Assembly: GCA_907163345.1 (NCBI GenBank)
Contig: CAJQUN010000013.1
Coordinates: 11,330,307-11,394,306, forward strand
Direction: 5' to 3'
DNA from: Haberlea rhodopensis
Lineage: Eukaryota; Streptophyta; Magnoliopsida; Lamiales; Gesneriaceae
Length of the DNA stretch: 64,000 nt
In this document: piece by piece, positions 35,084-46,014 of the stretch
Layout of the letters: each line of letters begins with the position of its first letter
Numbering within the stretch: position 1 is the stretch's first letter
Translations under genes and position numbers: made by a program
Notes under the pieces: generated by a model
The model's input: only the letters and a program-made list of their open reading frames with translations
Told to the model about the DNA's origin: nothing
Databases searched by the model: none

Positions 35084-36855
35084 TCCAAGTCATAGACTGG
35101 GTATCTCGTCTCATGCGGCTTCAGCTGCCTCGATGCATAAGCTACCACATGCTTATCCTGCATCAGTACACACCCAAGGCCCTGGAGTGATGCATCTGTA
35201 TACAAAACAAATCTGGAGTTCTCCGTAGGGATCACTAACACTGGCGCCGTCGTCAAACGATGCTTCAACTCCTGGAAGCTCTCCTCACAAGCTTCTGACC
35301 AAAAGAAAGGTACTCTTTTCTGGGTCAACTGTGTCAACGGCTTGGCAATCTTCGAAAAGCCCTCGACGAAGCGTCGATAATATCCGGCCAAACCAAGGAA
35401 GCTCCGAATCTCAGGCACAGAAGTGGGGGCAGCCCACTCCATCACGGCTTCGATCTTCCTGGGATCCACTGATATCCCACTGCTAGAAATGACATGCCCC
35501 AGAAATACTACACTGCTCAACCAGAACTCACACTTACTGAGCTTGGCATACAATTGGTGATCTCGAAGAATCTGGAGCACTGTCCTCAAGTGTTTCGTGT
35601 GCTCTTCCTCGCTCCGGGAATAGATGAGAATGTCGTCGATGAACACGATGACGAACTGATCAAGATACGGCTGAAACACTCTGTTCATCAGACTCATAAA
35701 GACCGCTGGAGCATTCGTCACACCGAACGGCATCACTAAGAACTCATAATGTCCATATCGAGTCCGGAACGCTGTCTTCTGTACATCTTCCTCTCTGACT
35801 CGAATCTGATGGTACCCGGATCTCAAATCAATCTTGCTATATAATCTGGTACCTTGCAACTGGTCGAACAAATCATCAATCCTTGGGAGAGGATATTTGT
35901 TCTTTACTGTGGCTTTATTCAGTTGCCGGTAATCGATGCACAACCTCATCGAGCCATCCTTCTTCTTCACAAAGAGAACCGGTGCGCCCCATGGCGATAC
36001 GCTCGGGCGTATATATCCCTTGTCAAGAAGATCCTGCAACTGTTCCTTCAATTCTCTCAACTCCGCCGGTGCCATTCTATAAGGTGCACGAGAGATAGCG
36101 GATGTCCCCGGTAACAACTCGATCCCAAACTCAACTTCCCTAGCCGGTGGAAATCCTGGGATCTCTTCTGGGAACACATCAGCAAACTCTGCTACCACTG
36201 GTACATCCTCAATTCTCAATTCCTTATTCTTCCCAGACGTGTCCACGGCATAGATGAGATAGCCCGTGTGGCCACGTTCCAACAGCTGAGTCATCTTGAT
36301 CGCTGAAATCAACGGAATCTTCGCACGAGAAACGTTGCTATAGAAAGTCCACTGACTACCCAAATCAGGTCTGAACTTCACTGTCTTCTGCCGGCAATCT
36401 ACCACTGCCTGATATCTGTTCAGAACATCAATGCCCAAGATGCAGTCGAAGTCCGACATACCCAACACGATCAAGTCTGTCTTCAACTCGTTGCCCTCAA
36501 AATAAATGAGGCAATCTGCCATGAACTGATCAGCAACGACATTTCTTCCAGTGGGTGTCGAGACAAGGAGAGGCGTGTGTAAAGAAGACGTGCGCATATG
36601 GTGTCTCTCCAAAAAGCCAATAGATACAAAAGAGTGGGAGGCACCTGTATCTATCAAAATAAAAGCAGGGTACGTAAATAAATGACACGTACCGGCGATC
36701 ACCTCCTCTGGGGCTGCCTGGGCCTGCTCTCTAGTCAGTGCATACACCTGTCCCTGGGGCGGTCCCACTGTCTGACCTCCCGATGGTCGAGGCCCAAACT
36801 GCTGCCTCTGGTGTACTGTCCTGTCATCAAACCTCGGCCTGTTGCCCTGAAACTC
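35059..36855 (-). pseudogene. Tekay-like protease, reverse transcriptase and RNase H start
   Basis: Counted from the Met at 36768, the protease active site FILIDTGASHSF is near residue 40. Reverse transcriptase spans about residues 200-400, with SPWGAPVLFVKKKDGSMR, LPRIDDLFDQL, YSKIDLRSGYHQI, VMPFGVTNAPAVFM and the catalytic FIDDILIYS at 376-384. RNase H begins RFVLYTDASLQG near residue 520. The frame is open for 569 codons and then shifts at DLDW (about 35085). Upstream it is in the same frame as gag, separated only by a TGA at 36856-36858. All expected catalytic motifs appear intact. Confidence 0.95.
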
Positions 36856-37844
36856 TCACTGTCCTCCCCGGGTGGGGCAATACCGAGAGATGTGGCCCAT
36901 CTTGCCACAGCTATAACAGGCAGGGCATTTACTTGAAGAATGTGGCCCTCCACAATTATCGCACCACGGCTCTCCCGGCCTATTCCCTTGTGAAGACCCT
37001 CGATTGGCCGACCAATTCTTCTTGTTCTCCTGTTTCTGACCAAAGAATTTCTTTCCACCAAACCGTGAAGATGGAGAGGCACCACGAGGTTTAAATGGCT
37101 CTCCCCGGGGCCTCAAGCTGTCATTAGTTTGCCTCTGTTGTGGTACTTGTGGTGGCACAGCACTAGGATAAGCTCCCACTCCAAGCTCGGCAAGCTCCGC
37201 TCTTGTGAGAGCATCATCAAAAGAAGTTGGGTTATTAGTGATAACCCGGTCATAGAGCTCCGGTCGTAACCCCTTCATAAAACTCCTCATCTTTGCGTGC
37301 CCATTGGTGGCAATGTGGGGAACATACCTCAGCAACAAAGAGTACCGCGTGGCATAGTCTGACACTGTCATGTTCCCCTGTTTCAAACTTGTAAACTCGT
37401 CCTCCTTCGTCTGTCTCGCCGCTGCGGCGAAGTACCGGTTCAGAAACCGGGTCCTGAAGAGTGTCCAATCAATCACAGTACCCAGTGCTCTTAGCTCCAT
37501 TACAGTGCCCCTCCACCACATTAGAGGTTTCTTAGCTAACTGGAACTCCGCCAGCCTCAGCCACGCTGTAACAGCACAAGGAGCCGATACAAAAATCTGT
37601 TCAAGTCTTTCCAGCCACTCCTCAGCTTCCTCTCCTGATTCTGTTCCCTCAAACCGGGGCGGATGGTAAGACAGAACTGAGTCAAGTTAATCTCATCGGG
37701 TAGTAATAACTGAGCCACTGGCTCCAAGCCTACTGCTGGTGGAGGTAGAGGGTTCACTTGTCCAACACTAGCGTTAACACTGCCCACATCGCCAACTTCT
37801 TCGTTAAGGTTCCCCGCATTCATAGCAGCCATGCTGTAACACAA
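36856..37844 (-). pseudogene. Tekay-like Gag
   Basis: The start region at 37844 (MAAMNAG within the first residues) runs to about 37685, where a frameshift moves coding from LTQFCLTI to the frame reading HPPRFEGTESGEEAEEWLERLEQIF. The Gag core continues through KKPLMWWRG, FRTRFLNRYF and EFTSLKQGNMTVSDYATRYSLL. It ends with two Cys/His knuckles, CDNCGGPHSSSKC and CYSCGKMGHISRYC. A TGA immediately after PTRGGQ ends the frame. Since the protease frame continues in phase, this is most simply a mutated codon (CGA to TGA would fit), not a programmed stop. Confidence 0.9.
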
Positions 37845-38030
37845 AGGTTAACAACAATTCCAAAACAAATATACATGTTATGCCGTTAGATAACAGGAAT
37901 GATAATAAGCATGTTAGTATAACAGAATATACATCAATATGCACCACATGCATAAACATGCCTCAAATGTAAGCACCTAGCCAATCATGCTAAGGCTACC
38001 CTTCACTCGTTCCCGGGTTCTCTAACCACT

Positions 38031-38042
38031 GCTCTGATCCCA
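38031..38042 (-). other. Primer binding site of the Tekay-like element
   Basis: Minus-strand TGGGATCAGAGC, one base different from the initiator tRNA-Met site TGGTATCAGAGC; 4 bp from the 5' LTR. Confidence 0.8.
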
Positions 38043-38046
38043 CTAA

Positions 38047-40118
38047 TGTAAGGACCTTAATCCTTAAGTGCGGATCAAAGGCATAATTAGAGCTAATATA
38101 AATGATCAGAGTAAATTAATCGTGTTGAGGCTATGAGCCTAAAAGTTACATGCCAAATGAGGACTATCAATGGATTAATTACATTCCCCATCAAAAGAAT
38201 GTTATCAATTATAGTTTTACACTACTCCTAGAGTAGACACTATACAAAATAATCATGTCCTTCATCTACCAAAAGTGCTCTTCAAGCTCACGGTCTCAAC
38301 CCGTCTTAGCCCCCTTCAAATCATGCCAAAAGTACCTACAAGGACAACCCCCAAATATGAGCAATAATATCATTCATATTCAACACAATATGAATATAAA
38401 GCGTAAATGCATAAAACACAATTAAAACACTTCCTGTTTTCCCATGCATTTCAAAACGCTTCCAGTTTGGTTGTCCCTGTACCATAACTCATGAGTATAA
38501 TCAATAGATTATTTTTAATGGTCTAGACATGTCATGACACAATACCATCTCATCAATATCAAATACCGGTCACCATTCCCTAGTCTGTCCATCACAATGT
38601 ATTTTAATGCCCCTCGCTTATTTACATATAGGCGGCATAGAATAACCTCGCTTCAATGGACATGCGGTACTCCCACCCCTCGCCTCACATTGAGCGGCAA
38701 ATATCTTTTCCTCGCCCTATATGACAACCACGCTCAAATGTGACATGCGGCGCTCCCACCCCTCGCTTCACATTTAGCGGAACCAAAACAAATAGCGGCA
38801 AGCATTAAAATCATCAAGGGATGACCACGACTCATGGGATGTGCACCAATAATCATATGCATCTACAATCATCATGCATAATTCAACATGTATTTGCATC
38901 CACAATGCATAATCACATATATACTCGCATCCACAATGCATAAACAATGAGTATATTAGATACATGTACCGTTGGGTGCCCGTACGTCCTCTACGTACCT
39001 TTCCAAAAAGTAGGATATGGTAGGACTTCAGTTCCTTGGCTGTGTTGCCACCTGGGATGGTTCTACACATTCACACAAATCAATATTAGAACCCAATAAT
39101 AGTCCAATACCAAAAATCCCACAAAAAAATCCAAAAACATCAATTTTGGTGTCTCGCGATCGATCGCCATATAGCCCCGATCGATCGCGAGACCACACTG
39201 CCTCGCCCAACAAAAAAATTCAATCCGCGATCGATCGCTGAGTTTACGCCGATCGATCGCGACCTCGCCGATCGATCGCGCCAAACTCGCGATCGATCGC
39301 TGAAGGCTACTGCCTTCAGCCCTGCAACTCGCGATCGATCGCTGGTGGCGCCGATCGATCGCCGAGCTCTGCATATCCGATTTTTTAGCACTATTCACCC
39401 ATCTCCTTCCCCAACCCAAACAAACTCATATAATCAAACACCAACCATACCAAATCACTACAAATCTTCAATAAACATCATCATACAACCATAAATCTAA
39501 CACTCACCCAAAAATAACACCAACTCACACAAACCCATTTCAAAACCCTTCAAACCATTTCAAACTCAATTAAAATACTTCAAAACCAACAATGAGGTAT
39601 CCATACCTCTTGGGGATCTCAAATCTCCCAATAAACTCCACAAAACAAGATTTTTGGAAGGGTTTCTCTCCACCCTTAAGCACAAAAACGAAAATGGACA
39701 AGGGAAGGGTTTGGGAGGTGTTATTTGGGAAAGTTAAAAAGTGAGAGTGAAATGTTTGGTGGGGGGTTTGGGGTAATAAAGTGGGTTAATTAATTAAAAT
39801 GCATTCTACAATCCCATGGTGTACAAAACACCCCAACATGATATTTTTAAAAGCATTAATCCAAACTGCACCAAATATCAATTAAACTCATGATTTTCCA
39901 ATTAATTGCTAACCATGGCAAATAAATCATGCTAATAACAATTTTCCCCAACATGCACAGCATGCACCCTGAAATGCACCCCCGGGTCATCCTTTCCATG
40001 TGACCATGCATTTCCACACATAAGTAAATCCAGCACATAATCAATTAATTACCATCATAATTAATCATATAAACACAATTAATGCCCAGTTGCAATTAAT
40101 CATTTCGGGGATATCACA
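38047..40118 (-). repeat. 5' LTR of the Tekay-like element
   Basis: The 2072-bp partner of 31176-33246. Palindrome copies start at 39157, 39178, 39228, 39250, 39269, 39290, 39332 and 39352, forming pairs 19-22 bp apart. AATGC follows at 40119-40123. Confidence 0.92.
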
Positions 40119-40123
40119 AATGC

Positions 40124-40982
40124 ACCAATATGCAAAAATATAGCCGTTTCAAACGGCTCTTTTTTAAATTTTATTTTGTGGTTGTTATATATGGGTGTGT
40201 TGAGGAAACATTTTATCGTCACAATTTATCTCTCAATCTCTAAGCTCTATATTCTTGAAGCTCTATACTCTCAATTTTGTAAATTGGGTCATGCCGGGCC
40301 AGTAAAAAAATGGGACGGATCGTGCCTACTGTGCTGTGTCAGCCCGGCATGGAACAGTGTGGGGCGGCACCCCAACATGTCCCAATCCAATCAAAACTTA
40401 TAAAAAAGTTTCTAACTTTTAAGATTTTTTTATGCCATTCTTTAAGAATTTTATACTCGATAAACATTAAATGATACAGATTAGCCAAAAACTAAAATGA
40501 GATAAGACTTTAGTCATTAAGTTAGTAGTCAAACTTTTCCTCACATCATTAGTGTTAGAGAATAAATAATAATTTGTTCAGTCTTTCTATGTTCAGGCTT
40601 TTAGATTAGTTAACAATTTGATATTATATCATAGCCTCTGGCTAACGTCAATGTCCTGAGTTCAAAAAGCATACACAACAACTCCACTTATATGAAATAT
40701 CCACTTGATGGGCTCCCAAAAATAGGGATAAACCGGCCCACAAGTGAGGAGAAGTCTCTACAAACTGAGGACTTTTAGATGAGACGACAATCACATTTTA
40801 TAGTTTATACAATTGTATTTCACGTGATCAAACAACATTTTCTTTTGTTTTCACCACTTTTCAAGGTGTATAAAGTATAATCCCTTCTTTTTTTTTGCTA
40901 AAAAGACCTATTAATCGCACATAATTTGAGGTTCCTTATTCATACCTAGCATAAAAAAGATTAGCTAAACACATCAAATACT
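40124..40982. other. Gene-free stretch with a GC-rich hAT-like patch
   Basis: No gene. The segment 40280-40385 is GC-rich (GGGTCATGCCGGGCC, CAGCCCGGCATGG, GGGGCGGCACC) in an AT-rich setting, like subterminal repeats of plant hAT derivatives. It repeats the block near 30990. The rest is AT-rich. Confidence 0.4.
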
Positions 40983-41468
40983 TTAGAAATGAATATCAAT
41001 ACACACATGACAGCCAGCAAGCAACCCTTTTACCACCTTCAACACATTACCCGCAATTGGGCTCGACAGAGGAACACACATCGCAAACAATGCTAGCATT
41101 CCGAAAGCCACACTTGGCTTAGTCTTCAACAAATATGACTGCAAAATTTCCATTGTATCATGAACATTTTCATGGCGAAGTGTAAATAATTTCTTCTCCC
41201 ATTCCTTCGAATCCGAAGATGGTGCCACCCTTTCTTTACTAGCCATCTCCAAGGCCTTTATTTTCTTGATTCGCATTCGGAGAACGATCATATTTTCATC
41301 CACAGATGACTTTCCCTCGTCGTTATCATCACTTCCTCCTTGCTTTGCATTGATAATTGTTTTTCGGACAAATCTTTTTGTTCTTAGGTTGGAGGGATAA
41401 ATGAAAAGGGGTTGTTTGTGGGGAAATTTTAGGGAAGATGATAAGAAAGTAGTCTCCATTATCATCAA
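40983..41468 (-). CDS. Predicted plastid-targeted small membrane protein, conserved in plants, function unknown
   Basis: A single uninterrupted frame of up to 161 codons. The N-terminus is Ser/Pro/basic with few acidic residues (FLSSSLKFPHKQPLFIYPSN), typical of a chloroplast transit peptide. It is followed by an acidic linker, DENMIVLRMRIKKIKALE (charged helix, about residues 57-75), EWEKKLFTLRHENVHDTMEI, and one hydrophobic segment, PSVAFGMLALFAMCVPLSS (about 117-135). The DENMIVLR...WEK...PSVAFGML order recalls a family of small plant chloroplast proteins without assigned function. Two upstream ATGs are in frame. A TATATAAA box at 41492-41499 lies only about 25 bp upstream of the first, so translation may begin at ATGGAG (41459). 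No mobile-element features. Confidence 0.7.
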   Translation of the reverse strand: MMIMETTFLSSSLKFPHKQPLFIYPSNLRTKRFVRKTIINAKQGGSDDNDEGKSSVDENMIVLRMRIKKIKALEMASKERVAPSSDSKEWEKKLFTLRHENVHDTMEILQSYLLKTKPSVAFGMLALFAMCVPLSSPIAGNVLKVVKGLLAGCHVCIDIHF

Positions 41469-41491
41469 ATAATAAAGGGTTTTGTGCTTGG

Positions 41492-41499
41492 TTTATATA
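41492..41499 (-). promoter_or_regulatory. Candidate TATA box of the plastid-protein gene
   Basis: Minus-strand TATATAAA 24 bp upstream of the first ATG of the 40983-41468 frame. The short distance suggests a very short leader or a downstream start codon. Confidence 0.5.
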
Positions 41500-42519
41500 A
41501 TACTTTTGCATTTTATGCGTAGGCATAAAGCATGGGTGTGTTTTGAGTATTATTCTTGGCCGGAAACTGAAGAAACTCTAAAAACCGGATGGGTCTCAAA
41601 AGAGGAAGGAACAAGTGGAAGCAAAAATACAGTGTGATCATCACTTCATTTTAAATTTAAAAATAGAATAAGAGTTTTTATTTAACTTTATTTTTTAAGA
41701 TTCTGCCTTTTTTTTTTTACTATGGTATATAATAGGGCACCGTTTGAGGCGAAGATTAAGATTTCGTGTTCTTTGCTCACGCAGCATTTGGCTTAAGTTC
41801 TATAATAATTAAAGTTAACAATAGTTTATGTTATCCACATATTTTTTAATTTAGAGTAATATAAAAAATGATCCCATAGAAGAGTATTTCAAATATTAGT
41901 CACTTTTAATACTAATCAAATATAATCCCACATAAATGTTTTCACAGTTTTAGTCCTACATAAATTATTTTTTTAATCAAAGTGGTCCAAAGCCTCATAT
42001 TTAATTATATGACCTTTTTTTTTTGACACATACAATTTCGTGAAACTATATTCGATTAATCCTAAAAGTTTGTGATTAGTATTGATTAAAAACAATTTCA
42101 ATGGGATTACATTTGATTAGTCTTAAAACTTCGGAATAGTATTGAAAAAACTCATATTATGTAGGACCATTTTTTGTAATTTCCTCTTTAATTTATTAAA
42201 CAATATTATAGATCATTATCATCCTTTCTGATGAGCCAAACGGTATTGCCTTTTAGTGAAGTTGCTTTGAAGCAACTTTTGCATATGCAACAAGAAAGAA
42301 AAAGAGTATCATCAAGCTCTAAGCAGCAGCAAGGAATTTGCGTGAAGTTACTGGATTGCAACAACTATTGTCCCCAAATTATTTATTGTTATGATAGTTC
42401 AGTCTTTAATCGTACTCAAAGATAGATTAAAATTTCTCGATATATCCCGATCTCTCTGCGGGACAACCCAGCAGAGGCATTCTTCAATTTCACATAAAAA
42501 AATTCAAATTATATATACA
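41500..42519. other. AT-rich intergenic stretch
   Basis: No gene supported. A 64-codon frame at 42231-42425 has no recognisable family or conserved motif. Low-complexity T and A runs are frequent. Confidence 0.5.
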
Positions 42520-42995
42520 TAGTGATGTCAATAGGGCAGGTCTGAACCAGTTCTAACTGATTTTGAAGCGGGGCGGGGGAGTCTGGGCGGGTACGAGGTT
42601 TGGCCAAACCTGCGCCGTTTTACATATTAATTTTTTAAAAATTTAATATCGAATATACATTTCACTTCTTTGAGAATCTTAGCGTCTCATTATTTAATTT
42701 ATATCATAACTCATGTGTTTATATTAAAGAAGTTGAACATTTTGAAGGGAATGTGAACAATTTAATAAAGATCTAGTAGCTTAAACTTAGTTTTTACAAG
42801 GCTTATTATAAATATTTACTAGAGAAAAACATGAAATTCAAATATGAAACTCAATTTTTGTGCTTTAAAATTGATTTCTAAGTAATAATCTTTTTTAAAA
42901 GAAAATCAAGCGGATTCTCGGGCGGGGCTTTGCAGGTCTAGGACAACTTTTTGGTAGCAAGGCGGGCCTCTTGTGTGGCCAAACTCGTCCAACAT
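42520..42995. mobile_element. hAT-like non-autonomous remnant
   Basis: Starts TAGTGATGTCAATAGGGC, a terminus style common among plant hAT derivatives. It is flanked inwards by GC-rich GCGGGGCGGGGG and GGGCGGG blocks, with matching GGGCGGGGC and AAGGCGGGCC blocks at the other side (42910-42975). A clear right terminus and target duplication are not seen, so the right end may be truncated. Confidence 0.4.
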
Positions 42996-43848
42996 CGGTT
43001 GGGAAAGATAAATGGTCCAACTCCTTTGTCAGGAAGCTTGGTTCTTCTGTTTTAAGTATAACAATCAATAACTTGTCTATTAAACTTTTGGCTTAAAGAT
43101 AATTCCTCTTTGTTTTAGAATCTTATAAAATTTTGAGTATGCTATACGGTTGCATCCTTAACTAATTTTCACATCAGAAATTTTTTTATTAAGTGTCTTT
43201 ATTGTAAAAAGGGAGAGGTATAAGATATAAAGTTTTGCTACTGGAAAAATTAGTGGGTAAGTTTTGCAAGTGGAAAGCTTTGGGTAGGTTTTGGGTGAGG
43301 AGATAAAAAATGTGTGGTAGAAATAATTTTTATATAGTGAATTGTCTTATTTGGTTATGGTCGTTTTTTTCTCCTAAATTGAGAGTTTTATACGTTAAAA
43401 TCTTGTTTCGTTATTATTTCTCTCTTTTTTTGCTTAGTTTTTCTGAAAGATGTAGATCATTGAGGGTCAAATTCCCCACATAATCCTTGCAGGAAAATCC
43501 TGGAATTAGACGTTGATTCTTTTCAGTGCTTGAGTAATTATTATTGTCTCTATAGGACTCTTTAAGTCCGTTGCGACTAACAATGTTAAAAGAAAGAACC
43601 AAATTGATCATAATTGGAAACATTTGTGTGGGCACTTGCAGGAAATAATGGAGTGTACGCAAGACGTGAAATAATGAACTGATTTCCAATTCAATTAAAA
43701 TGTGGCATGGCACATAATAAAAGTGCTTTATCCCATCAGTTTGGTTGATAATTTCATCAAGCAACATCCAATTCACTGTGCAATCAATATATTGGCGGCT
43801 TGTTACTTATGTCTAAGAATGGTATAATATATATATATATATATATAT
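42996..43848. other. AT-rich stretch ending in an AT microsatellite
   Basis: No gene supported. A 120-codon minus frame at 43414-43776 shows no recognisable domain. About 43823-43848 is an (AT)n tract. Confidence 0.5.
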
Positions 43849-44064
43849 AGGGGCGGACTTACTCTGGGGCAATTTTTTTTTTCCTTAAAAAATTAATTTT
43901 AAATTTTATTTTACAATTTTACACAAAAATAATTGTACTTTACCTCTTAAAAATTACATTGCCCATCTTAAATTATATTTTGACCCCCAAAATTTTTGTT
44001 GGCCAAAAAAATTTGTTTTAACATTTTTTTGCCCCCCTTCCCAAAATTTCTGCGTCCGCCGCTG
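43849..44064. mobile_element. MITE-like element with GGGGCGGAC termini
   Basis: The left end AGGGGCGGAC and right end GTCCGCCGCTG are imperfect inverted repeats around 216 bp of A/T-rich sequence. TATATA lies on both sides. No coding. Confidence 0.45.
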
Positions 44065-45193
44065 TATATACATTTATATATGTTTTTATCATTAATTAAG
44101 TATGATGCCTAGTTATGAGCAGTTGGAACATGGAAGATTATTTCTGTTGTAAAACAATTTTTAAAAAGATGGTGTGTGGGGGGTGAGGGGGAGTGGGGAA
44201 CGATTTAACTGATTAATTAACTCATGGCATGCAGAAATTTTCAAGTTTGATAGAATTAGACATTCTCTTAGAACTGTATTTTTTTATATGGAAATTTTGT
44301 TTGGTATGGAAATTTTTGGTTAATGATAAAATAATATTATAGTGGAATCCAATCATTGGGTAGAGCGTTTTAAAGGAGAAAGACTTGCATACATGAGGTT
44401 TGACACTCGGTTTTAGCCCTACTTATACAACAACACAATATTAAAATGCAACGTCTTTTAGATAATAAAAAATACATAAATTAACATACGAACTATTTAA
44501 ACCGATCGTATTGAGTTGGTATATAAGTGGAGCTCACACCAGATTCATACAAGTATTTTCAGTTTTAAAGCTATCTATTGTTATGTTACGTAATAGTTCA
44601 ACTAATAATATTGTTAAAAATTCAGAGGAAATTTCGGACACTTCGGATGAGAGAATTTTGGCCTTAGAAAAACGAAACTATGATTATTATTTAGTTATTT
44701 TTCTGTTTGATGTTATCTTCTGTTGCATGAAGATGGATTTTGCGGGGGATAATCAATATTTTATATCGGACGATGTTATCTCAAAAAACTATCATTTATA
44801 GAAATTAAATGAGATACACGATTTTTTACGTGGAAAACCCCAAAATAAGGGAAAAAATCACGGGACCTAGTTCAGTATAAATTCCACTATAATATCGAAG
44901 AGTTGCAATATTTTTTGTGCAATAAAATGGTAAATAAAGTGGGGAGAAAATGGTGTAAAAATGGTGTTTTGTCTAACATTCTTCCTTCTTTTTTCTAAAA
45001 CTACTTAAAACCATCGGCCATCCTCCTTATATAACTGAAGGAATTGAAAGTCAATGTAATCATTTCATCTGGCATGTTTTTACCATGTTTTTGTCCATCA
45101 TGACACTTTATTGGAACTTGAAATGTGACGTGTCATCATGCATGCGTGTACATGTGTCAATTCCATATCGAATTCCATGACATGTCTCTTGTC
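44065..45193. other. AT-rich stretch without supported gene
   Basis: A 96-codon plus frame at 44511-44801 has no recognisable motif. I see no complete repeat element. Confidence 0.5.
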
Positions 45194-45420
45194 TTCCCGG
45201 ATGGTATATCTTCTCTGGACTAGGCACTTCTCGGGACATGGTCTTCTTAGGGATATGCTCTTCTCTTCCCGGGTGGGGTCTCTTCTCTGGACTAGGCACT
45301 TCTCGGGACATGGCCTTCTTGGAGATAGGCTCTTCTCTTCCTGTGGCCTTCTCGGGGATAGGCTCTTCTATGGACACGGCCTTCTCGGGGATGTCTCTTT
45401 TCTTCCCAGGTGGGGTCTCT
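45194..45420. repeat. 72-bp minisatellite
   Basis: Units 45194-45265 and 45266-45337 are 72 bp each, followed by a 65-bp variant (45338-45402) and a partial fourth copy. Units contain TTCCCGGGTGGGGTCTCTTC and CTCGGGACATGG blocks. As 72 is a multiple of three, both strands stay open across it (minus strand gives a repeating GREE.I.KK.MSREVPSPEK motif), but flanks give no evidence of a gene. Confidence 0.85.
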
Positions 45421-46014
45421 GTGTTATAGTAGATAATTATAAACTAATCCCAATGTTATTCCTTAATTCATTCAAGGTATAACAGACGAGCTTAGTTATT
45501 TATGTACATCAAGTCCAACTAGATATATATTCACGCATTAACCCCAGGGGCAAGGCCGGGGCTTTAACTTCCTTCACGAAGCATCAAGTGTTTGCTGAAG
45601 ATTATCATTTTCTTAAGTACAAAACCATTTGATTTCACATTTCTGTCGCACTTAGGATTACAGTTTTTACAATGATCAATTCTTTGCCATGTTTCCAATG
45701 TTCAAAAACTCATTGGAACTTCTGTTCTGAAATTCTAGCAACAAAAAATATAATATGAACTAAAGTCAAATTTTCAGAATTTTTTATTATTTCCACAACA
45801 AAACTTAACCTTTGGTAAATAATCTACCAAACCATGCTAGCTCTTGAATGGACACAACCCCAAACACAGTGCAGCCGAAGACAACTTTTAAAATTGCTTT
45901 TATACTTTCCACTTTTCAGGGATACAGGTTGTAGTAATATATGCAAGTACTTTTAGTTGAAGTAAGGGAAACAAAGAATCACCAAATACATAGATCCAGC
46001 GTTTTCCAGTTGAA
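45421..46014. other. Region downstream of the Cys/His-rich gene
   Basis: No gene. Probably includes the 3' untranslated region of the minus-strand gene ending at 46015. Confidence 0.45.

Larger units (their letters stand above)
31176..40118 (-). mobile_element. Tekay/Del-like chromovirus (Ty3/gypsy), nearly complete but inactivated
   Basis: An 8.9-kb minus-strand element flanked by AATGC (31171-31175 and 40119-40123). LTRs are 31176-33246 and 38047-40118 (about 2.07 kb, few differences). Order on the minus strand: 5' LTR, initiator-Met-like primer site, gag, protease, reverse transcriptase, RNase H, integrase, chromodomain, polypurine tract, 3' LTR. Coding is interrupted by one TGA and three frameshifts. 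It is the only element here with a full set of pol domains. Confidence 0.93.

Noticed and set aside
36856..36858. Gag/protease TGA of the Tekay element as a programmed readthrough stop
   Set aside because: Tekay-lineage elements normally have one continuous frame, and the copy has three other lesions.
42231..42425. 64-codon plus frame as a gene
   Set aside because: No family, no splice or promoter context, length within chance for AT-rich DNA.
43414..43776. 120-codon minus frame as a gene
   Set aside because: No recognisable motif and surrounded by non-coding AT-rich sequence.
45108..45377. 89-codon minus frame as a repetitive protein gene
   Set aside because: Explained by the 72-bp minisatellite; no support outside the repeats.
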